64,000 bases of DNA. It comes from JOPF133 sp052144935. Its GTDB lineage: Bacteria > Acidobacteriota > Terriglobia > Bryobacterales > Bryobacteraceae. Made by a program: the position numbers and the translations under genes. Shown here one piece after another: positions 17,595 through 25,445 of the stretch. Where the stretch lies: the NCBI GenBank assembly GCA_052144935.1, contig JBKQPR010000108.1, positions 40,274-104,273 on the forward strand, written 5' to 3'. Under the pieces are notes generated by a model. It saw only the letters and a program-made list of their open reading frames with translations, searched no databases and had not been told where the DNA came from. The first letter of the stretch is position 1. Each line of letters starts with the position of its first letter.

Positions 17595-19526
17595 ATGTCT
17601 TCGCTTTCTCACGAGATTGCAAGTGCTTTGAGATGGCCCCGGCTGGCGCTGGATCAGGTCAAGACGGCCCGAGCGCGGCGGCGGGCTTGGCGGCAGCTTT
17701 TTCCGGCCGGACAGGAGCGCCAGGTCGAAGAGTCTTCGATCGAGGCGCGGGCCGACGCGCGTCGCGCGGCCGAACTGATTGCCGATAGCCATCGCGGCTA
17801 TTTTTCGGCATTTAATTCCCTGACGGTCGAGGCCCAGGAGATATTCGAAAAGCGGGACTGGATCCAGGCGACGTTGAATGCCGAGCGCCGGGTCCGCCTC
17901 TACCGGGCGGCCGTGGATGGCACCTGGCAAAAGATGCAGCGGCTGTTGCCCGAGCGGCTGCCGGACCGCCGGTTTTGGATGGCGGCGCGGCGTGCCTTCC
18001 TGGAACGGATCTTCAACGATTATGAGGCCGACCTGGCGCTCACTTTCTTCTATTCCGTAATGCGGCTCGCCTTCGACCAGAAGGACACGCCCGTGGAGTA
18101 CGCCGACGACGGGTTGGCCCAGCACTCGCACATCTGGAACCCTCAACCGGTTTGGGAACTCTACGAGGCCGCTCCGGAACAGATGAGCGGCTCCGTGATC
18201 CGGGTGCTGCGGAATTGCGGATTCCACGCGCGCTTCGAGAACCCGGAGCGGGATGCCCGCCTGGTGACGGCGCGCCTCGTGGACGACTGGGGGAGGCTGA
18301 TCTCGGGCGGCGCTCCCCGCCACCTGCGGATGCTGCGGCCCGTGTTCTATCGCGACCGGGAGGCGTACCTCGTGGGAGAACTGAGGTCGCGCGGGGGGAA
18401 GCTGCCCGTGGTGCTGGCACTCAGGAACGAGGAGGCCGGCATCAGAGTAGACGCGGTGCTGACAGGGAAAGAGGACATGCGCAATATCCTCTTTATCTCC
18501 ACCCGCTCCACGTTCAACGTTCACACCGATAATTACCGCGAGGCCCTCGGCTTTCTCGACACGCTGGCGCCCGAACGCGGCCATCCGGCCATGTGCGCGG
18601 TTCTGGGGTTCACGCACCCGGCACGAGTGGCCCTCAACCAGCGGCTGCAGCGTCATCTGCGGGAGACCGGCGAGCGATTCAGCCCCACGCCGGGGCGAGC
18701 GGGCATGGCCATGGTGGTTTTCGCTCCACCCTCCTTCCCGTATGTGTTCAAGGTGGTTCGCGACTTCTCGTCGAAGACGGGATGGACCGGGAGAACGCGG
18801 ATCATGGATCAGTACCGGTGGGTGCATGAGACCAACCGAGGCCGCCTGATGTTGGATGCGTGGCTCTATCGGAATCTCGATTTTCCCCGCCGCCACTTCG
18901 ACGATGGCGTGGTTCAGGAGTTGCTGGAGAGCGCGCCGAATTCCGTTCGCATCGAGGGCGATCGAATCATTCTGAAGCATGTATACGCCCAGAGAAAGGT
19001 TCAGCCCCTGAACACCTTCTTCGACGAGACGCGGGACCGGGGCGTGCGCGAACGCGCCATCGATGCATTGGGTACTTTTATTAAGGACCTGGCGGGGATG
19101 GGGTTCTTTATTGGGGACTGCTACGGATTGACCTTCAATACCGGACTGACGCACGGGTTTAATGTGGCGCTGTTCGATTTCGACGATCTCGGCCCTCTGC
19201 TTCGATACCGCTTTCGCGAAACGCCGCAACTGCCCAGCGAGGAGGACGAATTCCTTTGGAACACGGAAATCGACGGCCCGTGGTTCGCAGTCGATGAATT
19301 CGATGTCCTGGTGGACGAATGGGAGCGGTTCCTGGGTGTGCCGCCGGACCTGCGCGACTATTTCCGCCGAAAACATGGCGATCTCTTCACGATCGGGTAC
19401 TGGGTGGATGTGCAGCGTCGGCTTGCGGCCGGTGAATTCCACTATGTGGTCCCATACCCGCAGGAACGATGCCTGATGAACCAGCCGGAAGTTTGCGAAC
19501 GAGAGTTACGGAGCACGGCGAAATAG
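17595..19526 (+). CDS. aceK: Isocitrate dehydrogenase kinase/phosphatase
   Basis: The 643-residue protein is full length for AceK. It phosphorylates isocitrate dehydrogenase to divert isocitrate into the glyoxylate shunt, and reverses this. The N-terminal regulatory helical half runs to about residue 300 (RPVFYRDREAYLVGELRSRG). The kinase-like half has the glycine-rich GRAGMAMVVF, the ATP lysine K386 in YVFKVV and the metal site around D528-D531 (FDFDDLG). Near the C-terminus is the characteristic RKHGDLFTIGYWVDVQ. No isocitrate lyase, malate synthase or icd gene lies in the window. The gene follows adk in the same direction, so a link to adenylate energy state is an attractive but unproven inference. 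Confidence 0.93.
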   Translation: MSSLSHEIASALRWPRLALDQVKTARARRRAWRQLFPAGQERQVEESSIEARADARRAAELIADSHRGYFSAFNSLTVEAQEIFEKRDWIQATLNAERRVRLYRAAVDGTWQKMQRLLPERLPDRRFWMAARRAFLERIFNDYEADLALTFFYSVMRLAFDQKDTPVEYADDGLAQHSHIWNPQPVWELYEAAPEQMSGSVIRVLRNCGFHARFENPERDARLVTARLVDDWGRLISGGAPRHLRMLRPVFYRDREAYLVGELRSRGGKLPVVLALRNEEAGIRVDAVLTGKEDMRNILFISTRSTFNVHTDNYREALGFLDTLAPERGHPAMCAVLGFTHPARVALNQRLQRHLRETGERFSPTPGRAGMAMVVFAPPSFPYVFKVVRDFSSKTGWTGRTRIMDQYRWVHETNRGRLMLDAWLYRNLDFPRRHFDDGVVQELLESAPNSVRIEGDRIILKHVYAQRKVQPLNTFFDETRDRGVRERAIDALGTFIKDLAGMGFFIGDCYGLTFNTGLTHGFNVALFDFDDLGPLLRYRFRETPQLPSEEDEFLWNTEIDGPWFAVDEFDVLVDEWERFLGVPPDLRDYFRRKHGDLFTIGYWVDVQRRLAAGEFHYVVPYPQERCLMNQPEVCERELRSTAK

Positions 19527-19619
19527 GATCTTCCGGCCGCTGTAGCGGGAAACCGGCGCCGCCAAGCCAAGACCAGCGCTGAACGGCCAGGGATCGCGCA
19601 CCACGGGCACGCCACCAAA

Positions 19620-19835
19620 GGGTCGCGCCGGGCGGCGCCCCCGCGCGAATACGCTCTCGGCCCGGCCGCATGGCCGCCCGCCGCGCAGCGGGCGGGACGC
19701 CAGGCGGAGACAACCAGACTGGCTCGGCCTGACGGCCGGCAGCGGCGCCGGGCAGCGGTCGGAGGAGCCGGCGCCGAAATCCGCGCGGCGGGCAAGCGTT
19801 GCGTGCCACGGGTGGTCGTCCTTCACGCGACCGAC
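19620..19835 (-). repeat. GC-rich dispersed repeat, reverse orientation
   Basis: The plus strand shows CGCTCTCGGCCCGGCCGCAT, GCGGGCGGGACGCCAGGCGG, CCGGCAGCGGCGCCGGGCAG in reverse-copy order. It occupies the space between aceK and the small helix-turn-helix gene. Confidence 0.7.
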
Positions 19836-19922
19836 CGGCGGGCGCCGCGCGGCGCGGTCACTCTCGCTCCTGTGCTCCACCGCGTGGGGCGTAGAATGTT
19901 CCACAGGGGGAGGATGCAGTCT

Positions 19923-20135
19923 GTGTCACTACCGGCGTTGTTCACGCCCGAAGAAATTGCGCTGAATGTGAAAGTGAATCGCCGGACCGTCTACCGCTGG
20001 CTCTCCAGCGGAAAGCTGAACGGCCTGCGCGCCGGTTCTGGTTGGCGCATCACCCAGGCGGATCTGCTGGCGTTCATGATGCACCACGCTCATGCCAGAC
20101 AATCTGTGGTGACCGAGCCTCAACCGTCTTCGTAG
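19923..20135 (+). CDS. Small MerR/excisionase-type helix-turn-helix protein
   Basis: The GTG at 19923 is chosen because a strong GGGGGAGG ends 9 bases upstream; an ATG at 19914 would leave no spacing to it. The 70-residue product reads LFTPEEIALNVKVNRRTVYR, WLSSGKLNG, then WRITQADLLAFM. This is the classical helix-turn-helix-17 excisionase fold that binds DNA with a wing (the SGW R turn). Such proteins act as excisionases or as small transcription factors. There is no integrase or phage gene nearby, so a stand-alone regulator is more likely. The following gene is a secreted GlcG-like protein. Confidence 0.8.
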   Translation: MSLPALFTPEEIALNVKVNRRTVYRWLSSGKLNGLRAGSGWRITQADLLAFMMHHAHARQSVVTEPQPSS

Positions 20136-20291
20136 GACGGCAACCTTTGCGGTCATGCCGCCACGTCCGCTCGTCCCGAACGCGACGCACCGGGGCGCGC
20201 ACCAGTGGCCTTCGGGCGCGGGACCATATCCGCCTGCGTGCTGGAACACTTGAAGCGAGTGAGCTTGCCAGCCCGGATGTACCATAGCTCC

Positions 20292-20756
20292 ATGATCCGA
20301 TTCCTACTGCTTCTGCTCAGTGTCCTGACCGTCGCCATGGCGGCCGACCTTCCCACGCGCAAGTACTTGAATCTGGCGGCCATCAAAACCGTGGTCGCCG
20401 CCGCGGAAATGGAAGCCCAGAGCCGCAATGTTCAGGTGACCATTTGTGTGGTCGACGAGAGCGGCAACCTCCTGTTCCTCCAAAAGGCCGATAAGGCCGG
20501 GCTGAACACGATCCAGTTTGCTCAACGGAAAGCCCGCTACGCGGCACTCTACGGACGGCCCTCGAAAGCCGGGGCCGACCAACTCAAGAGCGGCGACCTC
20601 GCCGTCCTGGCCTTTCCGGACGCCTTTCCCAACCAGGGCGGCGTGCCAATCAAGGTGGATGGCCAGACCATCGGCGCAATTGCCTGCAGCGGGGCAGCGT
20701 CGGAGGTCGACGAAGCCATCTCGCAATTCGCTGTCGACGCGCTGCTGAAAAAGTAG
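20292..20756 (+). CDS. Exported GlcG/HbpS-like (DUF336) protein
   Basis: The ATG at 20292 gives a clean signal peptide (MIRFLLLLLSVLTVAMA, cleavage near AADLP); an ATG five codons upstream is possible. The mature part of the 154-residue product matches the family: AAIKTVVAAAEMEAQ, ICVVDESGNLLFLQ, then GGVPIKVDGQTIGAIACSG and a C-terminal helix. HbpS-type members bind heme outside the membrane, so the same may hold here, but no diagnostic heme ligand can be assigned from sequence alone. The start lies about 155 bases after the helix-turn-helix gene and could be controlled by it. Confidence 0.85.
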   Translation: MIRFLLLLLSVLTVAMAADLPTRKYLNLAAIKTVVAAAEMEAQSRNVQVTICVVDESGNLLFLQKADKAGLNTIQFAQRKARYAALYGRPSKAGADQLKSGDLAVLAFPDAFPNQGGVPIKVDGQTIGAIACSGAASEVDEAISQFAVDALLKK

Positions 20757-20814
20757 CGTTGGTGTTGCGGACGCTCGCAGTAACTCCACCCGGGTCCTCG
20801 GGCTTTTGACCAGG

Positions 20815-21160
20815 GCTCCGCCGGGTGGCGCCGCCGCGGGGATGCCCGACCGCCGGCCGAGAGCGCGCCCCTGCGCGATGGGCGGCGGCCAGGCGGGGAC
20901 GTCGGGCTGAGACGGCAAGACGGGTTCCGCCTGGCCCAGGAAGCGGCAGGAATCGCACGACCCAGGGTCGATGCGGCGCGGGGCGTCGCCTGAGCGCGCG
21001 CGGCCTCGAGTTGACCTTGGCGGCCCTACGGGTGCAGTGGGCGTCGTCCACCAGCTTGCTGCCGCACCGGCACACCGGGCAGCCGGCGCCCCGCGCGGAC
21101 GGCCGCTCTCGGCCCGCGGACGCATGGCCGCCGCCCATCGCGGCGCGGGCGGGCGGGGGT
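20815..21160 (-). repeat. GC-rich dispersed repeat, last copy in the window
   Basis: The plus strand shows GACCGCCGGCCGAGAGCGCG, CTGAGACGGCAAGACGGGTT, CGTCCACCAGCTTGCTGCCG, GGACGGCCGCTCTCGGCCCG and CGCATGGCCGCCGCCCATCG. The minus-strand frame reads CGSKLVDD in the head module. No member of the family was seen further right. Confidence 0.7.
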
Positions 21161-21195
21161 GCTTAAACGAATTCGGGAAAAACCGGTACCCCGGA

Positions 21196-21276
21196 CCGCT
21201 CCCTGACGGTCGCGGCTCTGTAACTTACTGGAATCACGCGGGGACGCGCGTCAGAGCCGCGACCGTCAGGAAGCGG
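21196..21276. repeat. 25-bp inverted repeat (REP-like hairpin)
   Basis: Arms 21196-21220 and 21252-21276 are inverted copies with a single mismatch (core CTGACGGTCGCGGCTCTG against CAGAGCCGCGACCGTCAG), separated by 31 bases. It could form a long RNA hairpin or cruciform. Bases 21277-21620, upstream of the DUF1592 gene, hold no gene I can see. Confidence 0.75.
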
Positions 21277-21623
21277 TTGCCGCCGCGGCGACGCGAAATC
21301 CCGAAAACGTTTAAGCGCACGGCGGGCTGAAACAGACGTCAAGCCCAACTCAGTAGTGTACGGTGGACGCTTGAGGATCAAATCCTCGAAGTCCTTATCG
21401 AAACCAACTCCCCGGACTGTTGTGAGGAGTTCGTCATCACCCCCTAAAATCGCCCCCTAACCGACAGGACCGGGATCGGGGCCGTTTGCGATATACTCAA
21501 TATGCGTCTGTCTGGATCTGGGATCCGTATCCGCGGAGGGAATCCGTATTGGGTTATAAAGAGCACGGGGAACGTACGTCGTCACCGTTCTGCGACGGTC
21601 CGGCACTCGACCGGGGCCGCGCG

Positions 21624-23963
21624 ATGGAGTGTCGCCGCACGAGGCATTTGAGTCGTGTGGCGGTCTTCGCGGCATGTCTCGGGATCATGGTTGCATCCGC
21701 AACTGCCCAGGGCCAGCCGGCGGCTGCCGCGAATCAGGCGCTCCTCCAACGCTATTGCGTAGGCTGCCACAACAACCAGTTGAAAACGGCCGGGGTGACG
21801 TTACAGGGTTTGGATCTTAGCGGCGCCGGCGGCAAGGCCGAGTTGCTGGAGAAAGTGCTGCGCAAAATCAAGACCGGCCAGATGCCCCCTCCCGGTCTGC
21901 CTCGCCCCGACGCCGCGGAGGCCACCGGGTTCGCGCAGTGGTTGGCAGGCGCGCTGGACGCGGAAGCAGCCGCTCACCCGAATCCAGGGCGTCCGGCAAT
22001 TCATCGCCTGAACCGCGCCGAATACAGCAACGCCATCCGCGATATTTTCGACCTGGATGTGGATCCTGGCTCGCTCTTGCCGGTAGACGACTCCGGCTAC
22101 GGTTTCGACAACATCGGGGACGTCCTTTCGCTTTCCCCGACGCTGCTGGATCGCTATCTTTCGGTGGCGCGCCGGATTTCCCGTTTAGCGATCGGCGATC
22201 CGGCCATGAAGCCGGTGGAAGAGGCGTTCGAACCCCGCCGCGAGACCAACGGCAGTCCGCGGCCGGTTCCTTCCAGACTGGAATGGGTGAGTGACGATCT
22301 TCCGTTTAACTCGGCCGGCGGGGTCTCCGTCCGGCACTACTTCCCACTGGATGCCGAGTACGTTCTTCGAGCCAGCTTTGGGGCTTCGAATTCTCCGGAC
22401 GCGAGCAAAGGGATCGAGCTGCGGCTTCCCATCAAGGCCGGCCTCCGCACCGTGGCCGTCACTTTTCCCAGAGAATCGCTGCGGCCCGAGGTCATTTCGA
22501 CGGGCGGACGGGGCCGCCCGGAGAGCGTTCCCACCGACGTGGACTTGCGTCTGGACGGCGCGAGTTTAAAGCGATCCACCACGCAGGCGCCCATTGGCAC
22601 GCTGCCGCGCCTCACCAACCTTTCGATCGCCGGGCCTTTCAATGCGACCGGTCCGGGGGATACGCCCAGCCGCCGCAAGATCCTGATCTGCCACCCGGCC
22701 CGCCCTGCCGACGAGGCCAATTGCGCCAGCCAGATCCTTACCCAGCTTGCCCGGCGCGCGTATCGCCGGCCCGTTACCGCTTCGGATGTGCGGCCGCTGG
22801 TAGCGTTCTACCAGCAGGCCCGCGGTCAGGGATCGTTCGAGTACGGAATTCAGAAGGCCATCCAGGCGGTTCTGATTTCCCCGGATTTTCTGTTCCGCGT
22901 CGAATCCGACACGGCTTCCAAAGCGCCGGGCGCCGTGCACCGGGTCAGCGGAGTGGATCTCGCCTCGCGCTTGTCGTTCTTCCTCTGGAGCAGCGTCCCG
23001 GACGATGAGCTGCTCGACCTGGCTGTCGCCGGCAAGCTGGCGGATCCGCAGGTTCTCAAGCAACAGGTCGAGAGGATGCTGGACGACCCCCGGTCCAGCG
23101 CCCTGACATCCAATTTCGCCGGCCAGTGGCTGTTCATCCGCAATCTGGCCACCGTGAGGCCCGACCCGGTGGTTTTCGCCGACTTCGACGAGAGTCTTCG
23201 CGCGAGCATGCGGAAGGAAACCGAGTTGTTCTTCGACAGCATCGTCCGGGAAAACCGTAGCGCGTTGGAATTGCTCACGGCGAACTATACCTTTCTCAAC
23301 GAGCGCCTGGCGAAGCATTACGGTATACCGGACATCTACGGTGCGCAGTTCCGCCGGGTGACGCTCGACGATCCCAACCGCGGCGGTCTGCTGGGGCAGG
23401 CCAGCCTGCTCACGGTGACTTCGCCGCCGAACCGCACTTCGGTAGTGCAACGCGGGAAGTGGGTTCTGGAAAACCTGCTCGGCGCGCCGCCTCCGCCGGC
23501 GCCTCCCGATGTGCCCCCGCTGGACGCGACCACCAAGGGAAGCCACAGTCTGAGCCTGCGCGCGGCTCTGGAAATCCATCGCGCCAGCCCCGGCTGCGCC
23601 AGTTGCCACAAGTTGATGGATCCGATCGGGTTCGCTCTCGAAAACTACAACGGCATCGGGGAATGGCGCACCCAGGATGGGGGATCCGAGATCGACGCCT
23701 CCGGCCAACTTCCCGACGGCACCAAGTTTACCGGGCCGGCGGGTCTCAAAAAGGCCATGACCACCGCGCGGCGCGAGGAATTCGCGTCCACTGTCGCATC
23801 CAAGTTTCTCACCTACGCGCTGGGGCGCGGACTGGAATACTACGACCAGCCGGCCGTAAGAGCTATCTTGCGAGACTGCGATGCCAACGATTACCGGACC
23901 AGGGACTTGATTACGGCAATCGTAATGAGCACTCCATTTCAAATGAGGAGATCGGGAGAATGA
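21624..23963 (+). CDS. Exported DUF1587/1592/1588/1585 cytochrome-like protein (planctomycete-type)
   Basis: The start at 21624 gives a signal peptide (residues 1-28, cleavage near ATAQG). The 779-residue product has an N-terminal cytochrome-like heme motif CVGCH at residues 45-49. The DUF1587, DUF1595, DUF1592 and DUF1588 segments follow in the usual order, with landmarks NRAEYSNAIRDIFDLDVD, ARLSFFLWSSVPDDELLDLA, FAGQWLFIRNLA and SPPNRTSVVQRGKWVLENLLG. A second heme motif CASCH starts at C658 in the DUF1588-type segment, before the DUF1585 C-terminus. Function is not established; heme motifs and export suggest periplasmic redox work. It overlaps the DUF1552 gene by ATGA, so both are made from one mRNA. 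Confidence 0.93.
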   Translation: MECRRTRHLSRVAVFAACLGIMVASATAQGQPAAAANQALLQRYCVGCHNNQLKTAGVTLQGLDLSGAGGKAELLEKVLRKIKTGQMPPPGLPRPDAAEATGFAQWLAGALDAEAAAHPNPGRPAIHRLNRAEYSNAIRDIFDLDVDPGSLLPVDDSGYGFDNIGDVLSLSPTLLDRYLSVARRISRLAIGDPAMKPVEEAFEPRRETNGSPRPVPSRLEWVSDDLPFNSAGGVSVRHYFPLDAEYVLRASFGASNSPDASKGIELRLPIKAGLRTVAVTFPRESLRPEVISTGGRGRPESVPTDVDLRLDGASLKRSTTQAPIGTLPRLTNLSIAGPFNATGPGDTPSRRKILICHPARPADEANCASQILTQLARRAYRRPVTASDVRPLVAFYQQARGQGSFEYGIQKAIQAVLISPDFLFRVESDTASKAPGAVHRVSGVDLASRLSFFLWSSVPDDELLDLAVAGKLADPQVLKQQVERMLDDPRSSALTSNFAGQWLFIRNLATVRPDPVVFADFDESLRASMRKETELFFDSIVRENRSALELLTANYTFLNERLAKHYGIPDIYGAQFRRVTLDDPNRGGLLGQASLLTVTSPPNRTSVVQRGKWVLENLLGAPPPPAPPDVPPLDATTKGSHSLSLRAALEIHRASPGCASCHKLMDPIGFALENYNGIGEWRTQDGGSEIDASGQLPDGTKFTGPAGLKKAMTTARREEFASTVASKFLTYALGRGLEYYDQPAVRAILRDCDANDYRTRDLITAIVMSTPFQMRRSGE

Positions 23964-25312
23964 TCGTTACACGGAAACACCTTCCTCGCCGGACGTTCCT
24001 GCGGGGAGCCGGCGCTATGATGGCGCTACCTTTTCTGGATGCGATGAGGCCGGCATTCGCGGCGACCACGAAGAACGCCGGTCCGGCGACGCGCCTCGGC
24101 TTTGTGTATGTGCCCAACGGAATCATCGAGTCCAGTTGGCTTCCCAAGGCGGAAGGCGTCGGCTTCGAGTTCAACAGCACCATGAAGGCCCTGGAGCCGT
24201 TCCGCGAGCAAACCCTGGTCCTGAGCAATCTGGCCCAGATCAACGGCCGCTCCTTCGGGGACGGGGGCGGCGACCATGCCCGCGCGGGCGCCACATGGCT
24301 TACCGGCGTGCATCCCAAGAAGACCGAAGGCGCAGACATTCGCTCGGGCGTTTCCGCGGACCAGATCGCCGCGCGCGAACTGAGCAAGGAAACGCAGTTT
24401 GCTTCGCTCGAAATTGGAGTGGAGGCCCCCAGCCTGGCCGGCGGTTGCGATTCCGGCTATAGCTGCGCGTACACCAACACGGTTTCCTGGAGCAGCCCCA
24501 CGACCCCCAATCCGATGGAGGTGAACCCGCGGGCCCTGTTCGAGCGCCTGTTCGGAGACGGCGATAGCACGGACGCCGCCGCGCGGTTGGAATCCCTGAA
24601 GGAGCGCGCCAGCCTGCTGGACTTCGTGAAGGGCAGCGTGGATCGCCTGGAGACCAGGCTTGGGCAAGGCGACCGCCGGAAGCTCACGGAATACCTGGAC
24701 GCCATTCGCGATATCGAGCGCCGGATTCAGAAAGCCGAAGAGCAGAACGCTACGCTCAAAATGCCGGCGATCAATCTTCCCCTCGCGGCGCCGGAAGAGT
24801 TCGTCGACCATGCCCGGCTGATGATGGACCTGATGGTGATCGCCTATCAGGCGGATTTGACCCGCGTAGTCAGCTTCATGCTCGCCCGCGAGGGCAGCAA
24901 CCGCAGCTACCGCGCGATCGGCATATCCGATGGGCATCATGACTGCACCCACCACCAGAACGATCCGGTGAAAATCGACAAGACCATCAAGATCAACACC
25001 CACCACGTGAATCAGTTCGCCTATTTGCTCGATCGCCTGAAATCCACTCCCGATGGCGATGGCACGCTGCTCGATCATTCCATGATCCTGTATGGCAGCA
25101 GCATCGCGGACGGGAATCGCCACACTCATACCAATCTGCCGCTGGCGCTGATCGGAGGAGGATCCGGAAAGCTGAAGGGGGGCCGTCACATCCGCTATGC
25201 GGAAGATACGCCCATGACCAACCTGCTCCTGTCGCTGCTCGATAAAGTGGGGGTGCACACCGAGAAACTGGGCGACAGCACCGGGATGCTGGAGCACCTG
25301 TCGGAGATCTAG
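23960..25312 (+). CDS. Tat-exported DUF1552 protein
   Basis: The ATG at 23960 overlaps the preceding stop by four bases, implying translational coupling. The 450-residue product starts with a Tat leader: RRTFLRGAGAMMALPF then an A-F-A cleavage region. The body matches DUF1552: GFVYVPNGIIESSWLP, GGDHARAGATWLTGV, SLAGGCDSGYSCAYTN, then YGSSIADGNRHTHTNLP and LIGGGSGKLKGGRHI near the end. The DUF1592-DUF1552 pairing recurs in Planctomycetes and Acidobacteriota. Tat export implies folding, perhaps cofactor binding, before translocation, and the partner gene encodes the heme protein. Biochemical function is unknown. Confidence 0.92.
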   Translation: MIVTRKHLPRRTFLRGAGAMMALPFLDAMRPAFAATTKNAGPATRLGFVYVPNGIIESSWLPKAEGVGFEFNSTMKALEPFREQTLVLSNLAQINGRSFGDGGGDHARAGATWLTGVHPKKTEGADIRSGVSADQIAARELSKETQFASLEIGVEAPSLAGGCDSGYSCAYTNTVSWSSPTTPNPMEVNPRALFERLFGDGDSTDAAARLESLKERASLLDFVKGSVDRLETRLGQGDRRKLTEYLDAIRDIERRIQKAEEQNATLKMPAINLPLAAPEEFVDHARLMMDLMVIAYQADLTRVVSFMLAREGSNRSYRAIGISDGHHDCTHHQNDPVKIDKTIKINTHHVNQFAYLLDRLKSTPDGDGTLLDHSMILYGSSIADGNRHTHTNLPLALIGGGSGKLKGGRHIRYAEDTPMTNLLLSLLDKVGVHTEKLGDSTGMLEHLSEI

Positions 25313-25343
25313 AGGCACCGAGGATGAGAGCGGAAGGAACGGA

Positions 25344-25445
25344 TTCACCGCGGAGACGCGGAGACATGGAGGAAGCGCGGAGAAAGGCAAGAAATGAATT
25401 GTGCTCTCCGCGCTTCCTCCGTTTTCTCCGTGTCTCCGCGGTGAA
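25344..25445. repeat. 102-bp imperfect palindromic repeat (TTCACCGCGGAGAC family)
   Basis: The element opens TTCACCGCGGAGACGCGGAG and closes with the inverted counterpart TCTCCGTGTCTCCGCGGTGA. Inner arms GAGGAAGCGCGGAGA and TCTCCGCGCTTCCTC flank a loop. A second 102-bp copy is at 47261-47362 and a half copy at 63846-63905. The right edge of this copy overlaps the likely start codon of the ankyrin gene. Confidence 0.85.

Noticed and set aside
17550..19442. A 630-codon open frame antisense to aceK
   Set aside because: Its composition (His/Arg/Gly/Pro-rich) is that of a reverse-strand shadow in GC-rich DNA, and the sense strand is a clear AceK.
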